A stretch of 64,000 bases of DNA from Phenylobacterium sp. SCN 70-31 (GCF_001724605.1 NZ_MEEX01000004.1:248001-312000); one strand, 5' to 3'; shown: positions 27,411-38,351, numbered from the stretch's first letter. Notes: generated by a model from the sequence alone, not told the origin. Numbers and translations are program-made.

Positions 27411-27860
27411 TCAGCCGCCGTACAGAACTGAGATCGTCTCGGCGATGCAGGCGGGACGCTCCTCGCCCTCAATCTCGATGGTGCACTCGTTCTTGATCTG
27501 CATCCCGCCGGCCTTGGCTTCGGCGCCGATCAGCTTCTGGCGCATGCGCACGCGCTTGCCCACGCGCACCATGTTGGTGAAACGCACCTTGTCCGAACCA
27601 TAGTTGATGCCGCGGGTCACGCCCTTCACGGGCAGCATGCCCGCGCCGAGGAACGGGATGAGCGACAGGGTCAGATAGCCGTGGGCGATCGGGCCGCCGA
27701 TCTCCCGGGTGGCGCGCTCCACATCCACGTGGATCCACTGATGGTCGCCGGTGGCCTCGGCGAACTGGTTCACGCGCTCCTGGGTGACCTCGACCCAGTC
27801 CGACACGCCCACTTCCTGGCCCACCAGTCCGGGCAGGTCCTTGATCTCGACCGGGTTCAT
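27411..27860 (-). CDS. MaoC-family (R)-enoyl-CoA hydratase
   Basis: 149 residues, a single hot-dog domain. The hydratase site is visible: FAEATGDHQWIHVD with the catalytic Asp and His, then GGPIAHGYLTLSLIP (hydratase-2-like). It hydrates trans-2-enoyl-CoA to (R)-3-hydroxyacyl-CoA. Near an acyl-CoA ligase and a crotonase, which suggests acyl-CoA breakdown, although it is separated from them by a toxin-antitoxin remnant. Confidence 0.9.
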   Translation of the reverse strand: MNPVEIKDLPGLVGQEVGVSDWVEVTQERVNQFAEATGDHQWIHVDVERATREIGGPIAHGYLTLSLIPFLGAGMLPVKGVTRGINYGSDKVRFTNMVRVGKRVRMRQKLIGAEAKAGGMQIKNECTIEIEGEERPACIAETISVLYGG

Positions 27861-28024
27861 GCGTTCGCTCCCTCGCTTGCAACTGGAGCCTGTCGTCTAA
27901 CATCTGTTTGGATCGGGGCAAGAAGGACGCGGCCGAAGAATACCGGGCGATCGCCGGACAGGCCCGGATCGGCCGTCAAGCCTGGCCAGGGTCCGGAGGC
28001 GCAGCGGATGTGGGATCCGGATGT

Positions 28025-28306
28025 CTAGCGGCCTCTCTCGCGAGCGCCGTGCCACACCGCCATGATGGTCACGGCGTCGCCTTCCGCGTCGTAGCGATAG
28101 CGGATGATGCAGGGGCGCACGAAGGTCAGTTCGCGCAATCCCCGGCCCGCCGGACGCCCACGCTCGGGCAGTGTCTCAAGACTGTTGACGGCGTCCAGGA
28201 TTTCCTGCGCGAAAGCCTCTGCGGTGCGAGGCCTGTCGACAGCAATTCAGTCGTAGATTTCCTCGACGCCGCGAAGCGCGGTGTCAGACCAGGTGACGGT
28301 CGCCAA
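28025..28306 (-). pseudogene. ParE/RelE-type toxin gene with in-frame stop
   Basis: Read from a TTG at 28306, the frame gives ATVTWSDTALRGVEEIYD, then a TGA at 28247-28249 (codon 20), then continues in the same frame as IAVDRPRTAEAFAQEIL...RYRYDAEGDAVTIMAV, ending GARERGR at 28025: 93 codons in all, a normal ParE length. The stop lies where ParE toxins commonly have an aromatic residue, so a TGG-to-TGA change would explain it. The toxin is therefore probably dead, unless the base is a sequencing error. The gene begins 3 bp after the antitoxin stop, the usual parDE order. Confidence 0.75.
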
Positions 28307-28309
28307 TCC

Positions 28310-28492
28310 TCAGCGCGACCGGGGCCGGGGCGCACGCTCCCCGCGCGCGAGCTTTTCCAGCCACAACTTCACCTCGCTGTGCGGCACGACGCGTCCGGCA
28401 TCGGCGTCGGCCAAGCCGCGCGCGGTAGACGCCTCGAGCGAGTCGCGTTCGTGGCGAGGGAGGGCGGCCGACTTCACCGGGCGCTGCGTCAT
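28310..28492 (-). CDS. ParD-like antitoxin
   Basis: 60 residues: MTQRPVKSAALPRHERDSLE then ARGLADADAGRVVPHSEVKLWLEKL. The GLADADAGRVVPHSEVKLWLE block is the common ending of small CopG/ParD-type antitoxins that bind ParE/RelE toxins; here the DNA-binding part is short. Directly upstream of the broken toxin on the same strand. If the toxin is dead, this gene is under little constraint except possible cross-neutralisation of other toxins. Confidence 0.72.
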   Translation of the reverse strand: MTQRPVKSAALPRHERDSLEASTARGLADADAGRVVPHSEVKLWLEKLARGERAPRPRSR

Positions 28493-28535
28493 ACCGGCAG
28501 GTTAGCATGCCGTCTCGCCAGAACAAAACGCGACC

Positions 28536-30077
28536 TCACACGATCCGCGAGCCCTCCTTGCCCCAGTAGGCGTCGCGGATGAGGCGCTTGTAGAGCTTGC
28601 CGGTCGGATGCCGCGGCAGTTCCTGCATGAAGTCCAGCTTCCGTGGCGCCTTCACGTGGCTCAGGTTGGTGCGGGCGAAGGCGAGGAGTTCGTCGCGCAG
28701 GGCGTCACCCGCCTCGGCCCAGTCCGCCGGCTGGATCACGGCGACCACCTGTTCTCCCATCTCCTCGTGAGGGGCGCCCACCACCGCCACGTCGGCGACC
28801 TTTGGGTGGCCGATCAGCAGGTTCTCGATCTCCTGCGGATAGATGTTCACCCCGCCCGAGATGATCATGAAGCTCTTGCGGTCGGTGAGATAGAGGTAGC
28901 CCTCCTCGTCCACCCAGCCCACGTCGCCCAGAGTGGTCCATCCGTGCTTGTTGGTGCCCTCGGCGATCTTCTCGGGCGCGTTGTGGTAGGCGAGCGGCGG
29001 GCCGTTGGCGAAGTGCACCACGCCCTCGCTCCGCGGCGGCAGCGCCTCGCCGTCCTCGTCGCAGATGCGCAGTTCGCCCATCACCGCCTTGCCCACCGAG
29101 CCCTTATGGGTCAGCCATTCCTGGGCGCTGATGAAGCAGAAGCCGTTGCCCTCGGTGCCAGCGTAGTACTCGTAGATCACCGGCCCCCACCACGCGATCA
29201 TCTGTTCCTTCACGGGGACCGGGCACGGGGCGGCGGCGTGTACGGCCGAGACCATCGAACTGACGTCGTATTTCGCCCGCACCTCTTCGGGCAGCTTCAG
29301 CATCCGGACGAAGTGGGTGGGCACGAACTGGCCCACATTGACCTTGTGCGCCTCGATCAGGGCCAGGCATTGCTCGGGATCGAACTTCTCCATCACCACG
29401 ACCGTGCCGCCCATCTTGTGGACGCTCATGCACCAGCGCAGGGGCGCGGCGTGGTAGAGGGGCGCCGGCGAGATGTAGGTGCAGCCCGGCGGGAAACCGA
29501 ACAACCCCTGGGCCATCATCCCCAGCGCGGTCGGCTCGTCGATGGCGCCGCCCGTCAGCGCCGGCTTGATGCCCTTCGGGCGCCCGGTGGTGCCCGAGGA
29601 GTAGAGCATGTCCGACCCGGCCGTTTCGTCGGCGATGGGCGTGGTCGGAAACGCCGAGCGCGCCGCCTCGAAGCTCTCGTAGGGCGCACGCGTCTCGCCC
29701 GCCATGTAGAGCTTCACCGACTTCGGCAACACGCCGGGCAGTTCGTCGACGACCGCGCCCACGCCGGCCGACGCGATCAGCACCTGCGCGCCGCAGTCGC
29801 CGACGATGTACTCCACCTCGCCCGCCGTCAGCTTGGACGAGATGCAGGTGTAGTAGAGCCCGCTGCGCTGCGCCGCCCAGGCGATCTCGAAGTAGCGTGG
29901 ACTGTTGTCCATGAACACGGCGATGACGTCGCCGGGCTTCAGGCCCAGCGCGCGGAACAGGTGCGCGGCCTGGTTCGAGCGTTCGTCGAGCTGTCGATAG
30001 GTCACCGTCTCGCCGGACCCGGCCATGATGTAGGCGGCGCGGTCAGGGTCGGTCTTGGCGTAGGTCGCCGGATGCAT
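28536..30077 (-). CDS. class I acyl-CoA synthetase (AMP-forming)
   Basis: 513 residues from an ATG at 30077 with AGGGGAG eight bases upstream. ANL-superfamily motifs in order: P-loop DMLYSSGTTGRPKG, EYYAGTEGNG (motif II), TLGDVGWVDEEGYLYLTDR (motif III), and the C-terminal catalytic Lys in RHPTGKLYKR. It activates a carboxylic acid to an acyl-AMP and then an acyl-CoA; the chain cannot be predicted. Divergent from the crotonase gene at 30250, 172 bp apart, suggesting a shared catabolic pathway. Confidence 0.93.
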   Translation of the reverse strand: MHPATYAKTDPDRAAYIMAGSGETVTYRQLDERSNQAAHLFRALGLKPGDVIAVFMDNSPRYFEIAWAAQRSGLYYTCISSKLTAGEVEYIVGDCGAQVLIASAGVGAVVDELPGVLPKSVKLYMAGETRAPYESFEAARSAFPTTPIADETAGSDMLYSSGTTGRPKGIKPALTGGAIDEPTALGMMAQGLFGFPPGCTYISPAPLYHAAPLRWCMSVHKMGGTVVVMEKFDPEQCLALIEAHKVNVGQFVPTHFVRMLKLPEEVRAKYDVSSMVSAVHAAAPCPVPVKEQMIAWWGPVIYEYYAGTEGNGFCFISAQEWLTHKGSVGKAVMGELRICDEDGEALPPRSEGVVHFANGPPLAYHNAPEKIAEGTNKHGWTTLGDVGWVDEEGYLYLTDRKSFMIISGGVNIYPQEIENLLIGHPKVADVAVVGAPHEEMGEQVVAVIQPADWAEAGDALRDELLAFARTNLSHVKAPRKLDFMQELPRHPTGKLYKRLIRDAYWGKEGSRIV

Positions 30078-30249
30078 CTCGTCACTCCCCTGGCGGTCTG
30101 AGCTGCCGCCGTCTTGGTCCGAGAGTAACGGGCCGTTGACGTCGGGTGCGTCAAGCGGAGCGGAGAGCATCCGAGGTCATGACGCCTCCCCCTTGACCTC
30201 CCGACCGTCAACGGTTCCGAACTGCGGCCACGGAAACAAGGAACCGCCC

Positions 30250-31128
30250 ATGCCCACGTTCGAGACGCTGCTCTATTCGGTGGACGACGGGATCGCTACG
30301 ATCACGCTCAACCGCCCCGACAAGCTGAACGCCTTCAACACCACCATGATGAAGGAGCTGATCGCCGCGTTCGACGAGACCGACGGCGACGACGCGGTTC
30401 GCGCGGTGATCGTGACCGGCGCGGGCCGGGCGTTCTGCGCCGGGGCCGATCTCTCGGCGGGCGGCGCCACCTTCGACTACGACAAGCGGGGCGGCGAGGA
30501 TCAGGCGGCGCGCCAGGAAGCCGGTGTCCACCGCGACGGCGGCGGCCTGGTCACCCTGCGCATCTACGACAGCCTGAAGCCTGTCATCTCGGCCTGCAAC
30601 GGGGCGGCCGTGGGCGTAGGCGTCACCATGCAGCTGGCCATGGACTTCCGGCTGGCGTCCGACAACGCCCGCTATGGCTTCGTCTTCGCCCGCCGCGGCA
30701 TCAATCCCGAGGCCTGCTCCTCGTGGTTCCTGCCCAAGCTGGTCGGCGTCCAGACGGCGCTGGAGTGGTGCTACACCGGCCGCATCTTCCCGGCCCAGGA
30801 AGGCCTGGAGAAGGGGCTGGTCCGTTCCGTCCACGCGCCCGACGACCTGCTGCCCGCCGCGCGTGCGCTGGCGCGGGAGATCGCCGACAACACCGCGCCC
30901 GTCTCGGTGGCCCTCACCCGCCAGCTCATCTGGCGCATGGCCGGCGCGTCGCACCCGATGGAGGCGCACCGGGCCGACAGCCGCGCCATCCAGTCCCGCG
31001 GGCGCTCGGGCGATGCGAAGGAAGGCGTGACCTCGTTCCTGGAGAAGCGCGCCCCGGTCTATCCCGACAAGGTCTCGAGCGATGTCCCCGACATCTGGGA
31101 CCACTGGAAGGCGCCGACCTTCGGTTGA
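30250..31128 (+). CDS. enoyl-CoA hydratase/isomerase family protein (crotonase)
   Basis: 292 residues. Crotonase signature: TLNRPDKLNAFN, GAGRAFCAGADLS (oxyanion hole), AVGVGVTMQLAMDFRLAS (second oxyanion NH), and the catalytic Glu region ARRGINPEACSSWFLPKLVG. The C-terminus (GVTSFLEKRAPVYPDK) is typical of the ~290-residue members. Only the distal Glu of the classical pair is obvious, so it could be a hydratase, isomerase or hydrolase. Start ATG at 30250. Confidence 0.92.
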   Translation: MPTFETLLYSVDDGIATITLNRPDKLNAFNTTMMKELIAAFDETDGDDAVRAVIVTGAGRAFCAGADLSAGGATFDYDKRGGEDQAARQEAGVHRDGGGLVTLRIYDSLKPVISACNGAAVGVGVTMQLAMDFRLASDNARYGFVFARRGINPEACSSWFLPKLVGVQTALEWCYTGRIFPAQEGLEKGLVRSVHAPDDLLPAARALAREIADNTAPVSVALTRQLIWRMAGASHPMEAHRADSRAIQSRGRSGDAKEGVTSFLEKRAPVYPDKVSSDVPDIWDHWKAPTFG

Positions 31129-31430
31129 GGTCAGGAGAGGCCGATTGAACTGTGGCGGCGTGCTCTTGCGGGCGCGCCGCCTGTCATTTGAACACAGCGG
31201 ATTCAGTCATGTGGCGCAGGGACCTTGGAACGCAGGTAGTCCATTCTTCCGACTCTGAGGGGTGCGCGCCAATTGTCTCTGTCGAACGATACTCCACTTC
31301 ATCGGAACGCTTATTCACGTAACTGTATTTCGCTGTTGTGCCGCTGCGGCTATGCCGATAATGACAGGCCACTGTTCTTGTGAATCGCTGGGCGTTGCGC
31401 AGGACGCTAACAACTTCGGAATCAAGTGAA
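31129..31430. other. AT-richer leader region upstream of mucR
   Basis: 302 bp with no supportable gene, clearly lower in GC than the surrounding coding DNA (stretches such as CTTATTCACGTAACTG). MucR/Ros proteins bind AT-rich, degenerate targets and often repress their own gene, so an autoregulatory region is plausible. I cannot define the promoter. Confidence 0.4.
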
Positions 31431-31850
31431 ATGGACGAAAAGACGGACGTCATCGAGATGACGGCGGACATCGTTTCCGCCTACGTTGGCAACAACACTG
31501 TGGCGGCCGCCGATCTCCCGGGCCTGATCCAGAGCGTTCACCGCGCGCTCGCCGGCGTGTCCTCGGGCGCCGAGCCGGTGGAAGCCGCGCCGAAGGAGCC
31601 GGCGGTGCCGATCCGCCGTTCGATCACCCCGGACCATCTCGTCTGCCTGGAAGACGGCCGCAAGTTCAAGTCGCTGAAGCGTCACCTGCGCACCAAGTAC
31701 AACATGAGCCCCGAGGAATACCGGGCCAAGTGGGGCCTGCCCAAGGACTATCCGATGGTGGCGCCCAACTACGCCAAGGCCCGTTCCGACCTGGCCAAGC
31801 AGATGGGCCTGGGTCAGGGCGGCCGTCAGGCGCCGCGCAAGAAGCGCTGA
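31431..31850 (+). CDS. mucR: MucR/Ros-family zinc-finger transcriptional regulator
   Basis: 139 residues. An acidic helical N-terminal oligomerisation part ([31 protein letters not shown]) is followed by the Ros/MucR DNA-binding domain: [39 protein letters not shown] (about residues 63-101) and [23 protein letters not shown]. One finger Cys and the HLRTKY His are visible; other finger positions vary, as in many Caulobacterales homologues. It acts as an H-NS-like global regulator and in Caulobacter works against CtrA-dependent programmes. A strong terminator follows. Confidence 0.94.
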   Translation: MDEKTDVIEMTADIVSAYVGNNTVAAADLPGLIQSVHRALAGVSSGAEPVEAAPKEPAVPIRRSITPDHLVCLEDGRKFKSLKRHLRTKYNMSPEEYRAKWGLPKDYPMVAPNYAKARSDLAKQMGLGQGGRQAPRKKR

Positions 31851-31870
31851 GCTGCACACCGCTTCGACAG

Positions 31871-31900
31871 ACGCCCGCCGGACCTCCGGCGGGCGTTTTT
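31871..31900 (+). terminator. Rho-independent terminator after mucR
   Basis: Near-perfect GC-rich inverted repeat, ACGCCCGCCGGA against TCCGGCGGGCGT, tightly looped, followed at once by TTTTT (31896-31900). It starts 21 bp after the mucR stop. Classic intrinsic terminator. Confidence 0.9.
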
Positions 31901-31996
31901 GCATGGCGCGTTAACCACTTTCGCCTTGCCGCCGATTCGCCGTTCGGGCGACATGCGATTCGTCATGAATCCAAGTCGTTGTCAGGACAGGTTGTG

Positions 31997-32491
31997 ATGG
32001 CGGCTCAGCTTGCGGCGCCCGCGGCGGCCATCCGCGCGCACGAGGAGTTGTTCGCCTATTGGAACGCGTTGAGGGCCGATGCGTCGGCCCCGCCGCGTCG
32101 TCGGGTCGACCCGCGCCGCATCAAGCGTCTGCTCCCGACCGTCAGCCTGATCGACGTGCTGCCCGGCGGCGACTACCGCATGCGGCTGGCCGGGACCGGC
32201 CTCTACAACGTCTATGGCGGCGAGATCACCGGTCGCCGTCTCGGCGAAGTCTACAACACCGCGGCCGCCGACTACTGGCGCGCGGAACTGGGGCGTGTCG
32301 TTCGCGACCGTCGGCCGGGCGCGGGTGTCCACAATCTCGCCTGGAAGGGTGCGTCGCACCTGTCGCTGATCTGGCTCCGCCTGCCTCTGGCCAGCCAGGG
32401 CGACGAGGTGGACATGATCCTGGGGTACGACGCGGTCGTGGGCCTGGGGCCCGTGCAGAGCGGCATCCGGCCGGCCTCGGCGGCGGCCTGA
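31997..32491 (+). CDS. PAS-fold protein of the PAS_5 family
   Basis: 164 residues. HEELFAYWNALRADASAPPRRRVDPRRIKRLLPTVSLIDVL is the typical opening of the alphaproteobacterial PAS_5 (DUF1488-unrelated, Pfam PAS_5-like) family, followed by YRMRLAGTGLYNVYGGEITGRRL and a C-terminal beta-strand LSLIWLRLPL. No output domain. Related proteins are common in Caulobacterales and mostly uncharacterised; some have been linked to cell-cycle or motility signalling. A GTG at 31994 is one codon upstream. Family placement is from memory of the motif. Confidence 0.75.
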   Translation: MAAQLAAPAAAIRAHEELFAYWNALRADASAPPRRRVDPRRIKRLLPTVSLIDVLPGGDYRMRLAGTGLYNVYGGEITGRRLGEVYNTAAADYWRAELGRVVRDRRPGAGVHNLAWKGASHLSLIWLRLPLASQGDEVDMILGYDAVVGLGPVQSGIRPASAAA

Positions 32492-32525
32492 CCCGTCCGC
32501 GGGCCGTGCGCCCCGAATTCCGCTC

Positions 32526-32555
32526 CTCGCGACTCCGGCCCTCGCGACTCCGGCC
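32526..32555. repeat. 15-bp perfect tandem duplication
   Basis: CTCGCGACTCCGGCC occurs twice in direct succession (32526-32540 and 32541-32555) in the gap between the convergent PAS gene and katG. It is non-coding and of no known function. Confidence 0.85.
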
Positions 32556-32617
32556 TGGTGTTTCCGCTTTCGTCTTCGCGCCGGTTCTCGTTGTCGCCCC
32601 GGCCAAGCGATCCGCCC

Positions 32618-32652
32618 CGAACGGGTCCGTCGTCATGGCGCGGGCCCGTTCG
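32618..32652. terminator. stem-loop between convergent PAS gene and katG
   Basis: CGAACGGGTCCG pairs with CGGGCCCGTTCG (12 bp with one G-U pair, 11-nt loop). It lies about 40 bp from the katG stop and 127 bp from the PAS gene stop. No T-run follows, but a strong hairpin between two facing genes could end transcription in both directions. Confidence 0.45.
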
Positions 32653-32692
32653 GCGCAGGCCAGGGGAGCCGGCCGGAGCCGGCCCCCGGCGG

Positions 32693-34966
<2,274 letters not shown>

Positions 34967-34993
34967 CTACGCCCCTCGCGACCGCGCTGACAA

Positions 34994-35030
34994 AACGGAA
35001 AACCCTATCGGCTGTAGTGGCAAAATCTAT
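34994..35030 (-). promoter_or_regulatory. candidate OxyR operator upstream of katG
   Basis: The OxyR consensus has four tetramers at exact 7-bp spacing (ATAG-N7-CTAT-N7-ATAG-N7-CTAT). Here the plus strand reads AACG-N7-CTAT-N7-AGTG-N7-CTAT: two tetramers perfect, two at 2/4, all at the right spacing. It is placed 61-97 bp upstream of the katG ATG, the expected promoter position. No oxyR gene is in the window. Confidence 0.5.
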
Positions 35031-35083
35031 CCATGGGAAAAACCCCATAGACCTTGCCCGGAATCCACCCGCTCGACGCGCCG

Positions 35084-35341
35084 TCACCCCGACTTTGCAG
35101 GGATCAGCGCCGTCTCGATCTGACCGATCGCCTCGGCGACCTCACTGGCCTCGTCCGCGAACACGCCGTCCCAGGCCATCTTGAGGAAAGGCCCGGGTTG
35201 GCGGGCGCGGTCGGCGTCGTGCTGGGCGATCCAGGCCTTGAGGCGGGCCAGCAGGTCGCCGAGCGCCGCTGCGTCCAGGTCGGTTGCGCCGCGGTGCGCT
35301 CGCCACCAGGCCAGATCGTCGGCTATCCCGCCCGTCCGCAT
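35084..35341 (-). CDS. small hypothetical protein
   Basis: 85 residues from an ATG at 35341 (an in-frame start at 35365 is also possible). Sequence begins MRTGGIADDLAWWRAHRG and contains PGPFLKMAWDGVFADEASEV; it is soluble, mixed charge and without a signal peptide. I recognise no family. It sits between the GGDEF-EAL gene and katG on the same strand. Codon composition fits coding DNA, but short GC-rich frames can be spurious. Confidence 0.5.
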   Translation of the reverse strand: MRTGGIADDLAWWRAHRGATDLDAAALGDLLARLKAWIAQHDADRARQPGPFLKMAWDGVFADEASEVAEAIGQIETALIPAKSG

Positions 35342-35436
35342 GCTCGCCTCTCCCGCCGCACCCAAGGACAGGCGGATACTCGGTCATTCCGGCGCGTTGT
35401 GGAAAGCCAGAACGCACGTGGCGTCCGCCGTGCGGC

Positions 35437-36858
35437 TCAGCCCGCGACGGCGAAGCGCGGCGAGGGGGGCGCAGCCGCTTCGCGCAGCATTGCGTCCATC
35501 TGGTCTGCGGGCATGGGGCGCGCGAAGAAAAAGCCCTGCATCCTGTCGCAGCCCGCCGAGCGCAGGAACAGCGCCTGGCCTTCGTCCTCGACGCCCTCCG
35601 CGGTGATGCGGACGCCCAGCGAGCGGGCCGCATGCAGCATCGAGGCGACCAGCTTCGAGACCCGAGGATCGCGGCCCACATCGTCGATGAGCGAACGGTC
35701 CAGCTTCACGGTCTGGATCGGCAGGTGCATCAGCGCCCGCAGATTGGAATAGCCCGTGCCGAAGTCGTCGAGGGCCACATTCACGCCCCGCGACGCCAGG
35801 CGCTCGATATGGCGACGTGCGAGATTCATGTCCTGGAGCAGGAAGGTCTCGGTGATCTCGACGGTCAGGGCGGTGGCGGGCAGGTCGGTGTCCGCGAGCC
35901 GGCCGATCAGCTTGCGCGAGAACCCGGGGTCCAGGAGGTCGCGCGGGCTGACATTGCACGACACCAGCTCGATCAGGCCTTCGCGGACCCACGGTGCGGC
36001 GTGCGCGCAGGCGGACTCGAACACGGCTTCGTCGATCGTGCGGATCAACCCCAGTTCCTCCGCCATCGGCACGAAGGCCGCGGGCGACAGCAGTCCCTTG
36101 TCCGGATGGCGCCAGCGCGCCAGCACTTCGACACCCACGAAGCGTCCGGTCATGGTGTCGACGATGGGCTGGAACCAAGGTTCGATCTCGCCCGCCGGGA
36201 TTGCGCGTCGCAGCTCGGATTCCAGGGTCCGGCGTCGTTCGGACTCGGCGTGGAGTTCGGCGTCGAACCCGTGCCAGCGTCGTCCCCCGCACGATTTCGC
36301 CCGATACAGCGCCATGTCGGCGTAGCGCTGGAGGTCGGTGGCGTCGCTGGCGTCGCGCGGGAAGGCCGCCACGCCCACCGAACCGCCCGAGGCGATCGTA
36401 CGCCCATAGATGAGGTGGTGCTGGCTGATGGCGTTCACCAGCCGCTCGGCGCGGCGGGTGATGTCCGGGTCGCCCGACACGACCGCGAACTCGTCGCCGC
36501 CGAGACGGGCCACCAGTTCGTCGGGGGCGGCGTCGTCGCGCAGGCGCCGGCCGATCTCCGCCAGCAGGAGGTCGCCGGCATGGTGCCCCAGGCTGTCGTT
36601 CAGGCTCTTGAAGCGGTCCAGGTCGATGACGAAGAGCGCCACCACGCCGCCCTGCTCGCGGGCCGCCTCGAGGCGTTCGCAGAGGCCGGACGTGAAGGCG
36701 CCGCGGTTCACGAGCCCGGTGAGGGAATCGGTCTGCGCGAGGCGCAGCGTCATCTCGCGCTCGGCCTCCAGCTCCGCGACGCGGGCGGCCAGTTCGGCAA
36801 GGCTCTTGGAAAGTGGCGGCACGTACGTGTCCGGGTCGTTCTGGACGTCCCGAAACAT
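35437..36858 (-). CDS. GGDEF-EAL c-di-GMP turnover protein
   Basis: 473 residues. A short coiled coil (about 17-40) leads into GGDEF (RLGGDEFAVV, residues 118-127) and EAL domains. The GGDEF signature is intact, and I see no RxxD inhibitory site before it. In the EAL domain the first motif is EVL (VEVLARWRH) instead of EAL, but SCNVSP, VEITETF, LDDFGTGYSN, VKLDRSLI, AEGVE and MQGFFFARPM are all present, so phosphodiesterase activity remains likely. No membrane segment. Both making and breaking c-di-GMP are possible; the net direction is unknown. Confidence 0.92.
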   Translation of the reverse strand: MFRDVQNDPDTYVPPLSKSLAELAARVAELEAEREMTLRLAQTDSLTGLVNRGAFTSGLCERLEAAREQGGVVALFVIDLDRFKSLNDSLGHHAGDLLLAEIGRRLRDDAAPDELVARLGGDEFAVVSGDPDITRRAERLVNAISQHHLIYGRTIASGGSVGVAAFPRDASDATDLQRYADMALYRAKSCGGRRWHGFDAELHAESERRRTLESELRRAIPAGEIEPWFQPIVDTMTGRFVGVEVLARWRHPDKGLLSPAAFVPMAEELGLIRTIDEAVFESACAHAAPWVREGLIELVSCNVSPRDLLDPGFSRKLIGRLADTDLPATALTVEITETFLLQDMNLARRHIERLASRGVNVALDDFGTGYSNLRALMHLPIQTVKLDRSLIDDVGRDPRVSKLVASMLHAARSLGVRITAEGVEDEGQALFLRSAGCDRMQGFFFARPMPADQMDAMLREAAAPPSPRFAVAG

Positions 36859-36931
36859 CTCCGGACGGGGCTAACACCGCGTTGAGGGATAGGGTTACCG
36901 GGCGTTAGGAGCCTCGGCCGACAGGCGCGCC

Positions 36932-38236
36932 CTATTCGACCGGCTTGGCGCGGTAGGCCTCCTCGTCCAACTCGTTCTCCATCTTGGCCACCGTGACGGC
37001 CACAGCCAGGTCGGACGTGGAGTTGGCCACCGTCCGGGTCATGTCCAGCAGGCGGTCGAAGGGCAGGACGAAGCCGACCACCAGCGCGGTCTGTTCGGCC
37101 GAGAGGCCCACGCTGCCCAACACCGCCGACAGCATGAACAGTGAGGCCGATGGCACCGGCGCCGTGCCGATCGCCACCAGCGTGATGGTGAGGCCCGCGA
37201 TGAGGAACTGGACCGGCGTCAGCTCGACGCCGAACGCCTGGACCGTGAACATGGTCAGGAGGCCGATGTAGAGCGCCGTGCCGTCCATGGAGATGGTCGT
37301 CCCGATGGGCAGGGCGGTCGAGGCGACGGTGTGGCTGACGCCGAGGTTCTTTTCCGCCACCCGCATGGCCACCGGCAGGGTGGCCGCCGACGACGACGTC
37401 GAAAAGGCCACCAGGATCGCGTCCGAGATGTCCCGGAAGAAGGGCAGGACCGGCAGGCGGGCCACCAGGCGCAAGAGGCCGCCGTGCACCAGCAGCACCT
37501 GGAGCACGCAGCCCACGACCAGGGCGAGGGCGAGAAGGAAGACGTGGGTGAACACCGCGAAGCCCTGGGTGCCCATGACCCACGCCACCAGGGCGAAGAC
37601 GCCGAACGGCGCCACCTCCATCACCACGCGGGTGATGAAGAGGATCATCTCGACGCCGCCGTCGAACACCTTCTTGACCGGCTCGGCCTTCTCGCCGACC
37701 GCCAGAATGGCCGCACCGAGCAGGATGGCGAAAAAGATGACCGCCAGGATGTCGCCGTTGGCCAGGGCCTCGACGGGATTGAGCGGCACGATGCCCAGGA
37801 GTTGTTCCGAAACCGACGGCGCTTCCCCCACGGGTCGCGCTTCGACGCCGGTGAAATCGACGCCCACCCCCGGCTGGAACAGATGGCCCAGCACCAGCCC
37901 CAGGATCACCGCGATCAGGGTGGTGGCGAAGTAGAAGCCGAGCACCTTGCCGCCGATCGAACCCAGCCGGCGCGGGTCGCCCATGGCGGCCATGCCCGAG
38001 GTTATGGAGAGAAAGACCAGCGGCACCACGACCATGCGGATCAGCCGGATGAACAGGTCGCCCAGCCACTTGAGCGAGGCCGCGGCCTCGCCCAGCGCCA
38101 GCCCGACGACCGCGCCCAGGACCAGCGCCAGGAGGATCCGCTTCCACAGCACGACGTCGAACCACCAGCGCTGAAGGAAGCTGCGCCGGACCGGGGCATG
38201 ATCGGGCGCGCCCGGCGGAGTTTCGTTCAAGGTCAT
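36932..38236 (-). CDS. dicarboxylate/amino acid:cation symporter (DAACS)
   Basis: 434 residues from an ATG at 38236. About eight membrane helices plus two re-entrant loops: FSTSSSAATLPVAMRV (hairpin 1, serine-rich) and LPIGTTISMDGTALY, then TAPVPSASLFML and FVLPFDRLLDMTRTVANSTSDLAVA, the substrate and sodium sites of SLC1/GltPh-type carriers. It probably imports C4-dicarboxylates, glutamate or aspartate with Na+ or H+. Divergent from the AMP nucleosidase gene, 115 bp apart. Confidence 0.94.
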   Translation of the reverse strand: MTLNETPPGAPDHAPVRRSFLQRWWFDVVLWKRILLALVLGAVVGLALGEAAASLKWLGDLFIRLIRMVVVPLVFLSITSGMAAMGDPRRLGSIGGKVLGFYFATTLIAVILGLVLGHLFQPGVGVDFTGVEARPVGEAPSVSEQLLGIVPLNPVEALANGDILAVIFFAILLGAAILAVGEKAEPVKKVFDGGVEMILFITRVVMEVAPFGVFALVAWVMGTQGFAVFTHVFLLALALVVGCVLQVLLVHGGLLRLVARLPVLPFFRDISDAILVAFSTSSSAATLPVAMRVAEKNLGVSHTVASTALPIGTTISMDGTALYIGLLTMFTVQAFGVELTPVQFLIAGLTITLVAIGTAPVPSASLFMLSAVLGSVGLSAEQTALVVGFVLPFDRLLDMTRTVANSTSDLAVAVTVAKMENELDEEAYRAKPVE

Positions 38237-38351
38237 TGCGGCGTCCGACCGTGGAGGAGATGGTCTTTGTGGCGGGGATGGTGGCATTCGTCCAGACGAC
38301 CACGTCCCGACCGAGTCGCAAGCGTCACCGAGCAACGCTATAAGGCGCCCG

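Noticed and set aside
27861..28024. Short open plus-strand stretch between the MaoC gene and the toxin remnant
   Set aside because: No start with a ribosome site, no recognisable family, and the frame continues only as the antisense of the toxin-antitoxin pair.
31184..31471. 95-codon minus-strand frame in the mucR leader
   Set aside because: Ser/Thr-rich product of an AT-richer non-coding region, overlapping the mucR start, with no family resemblance.
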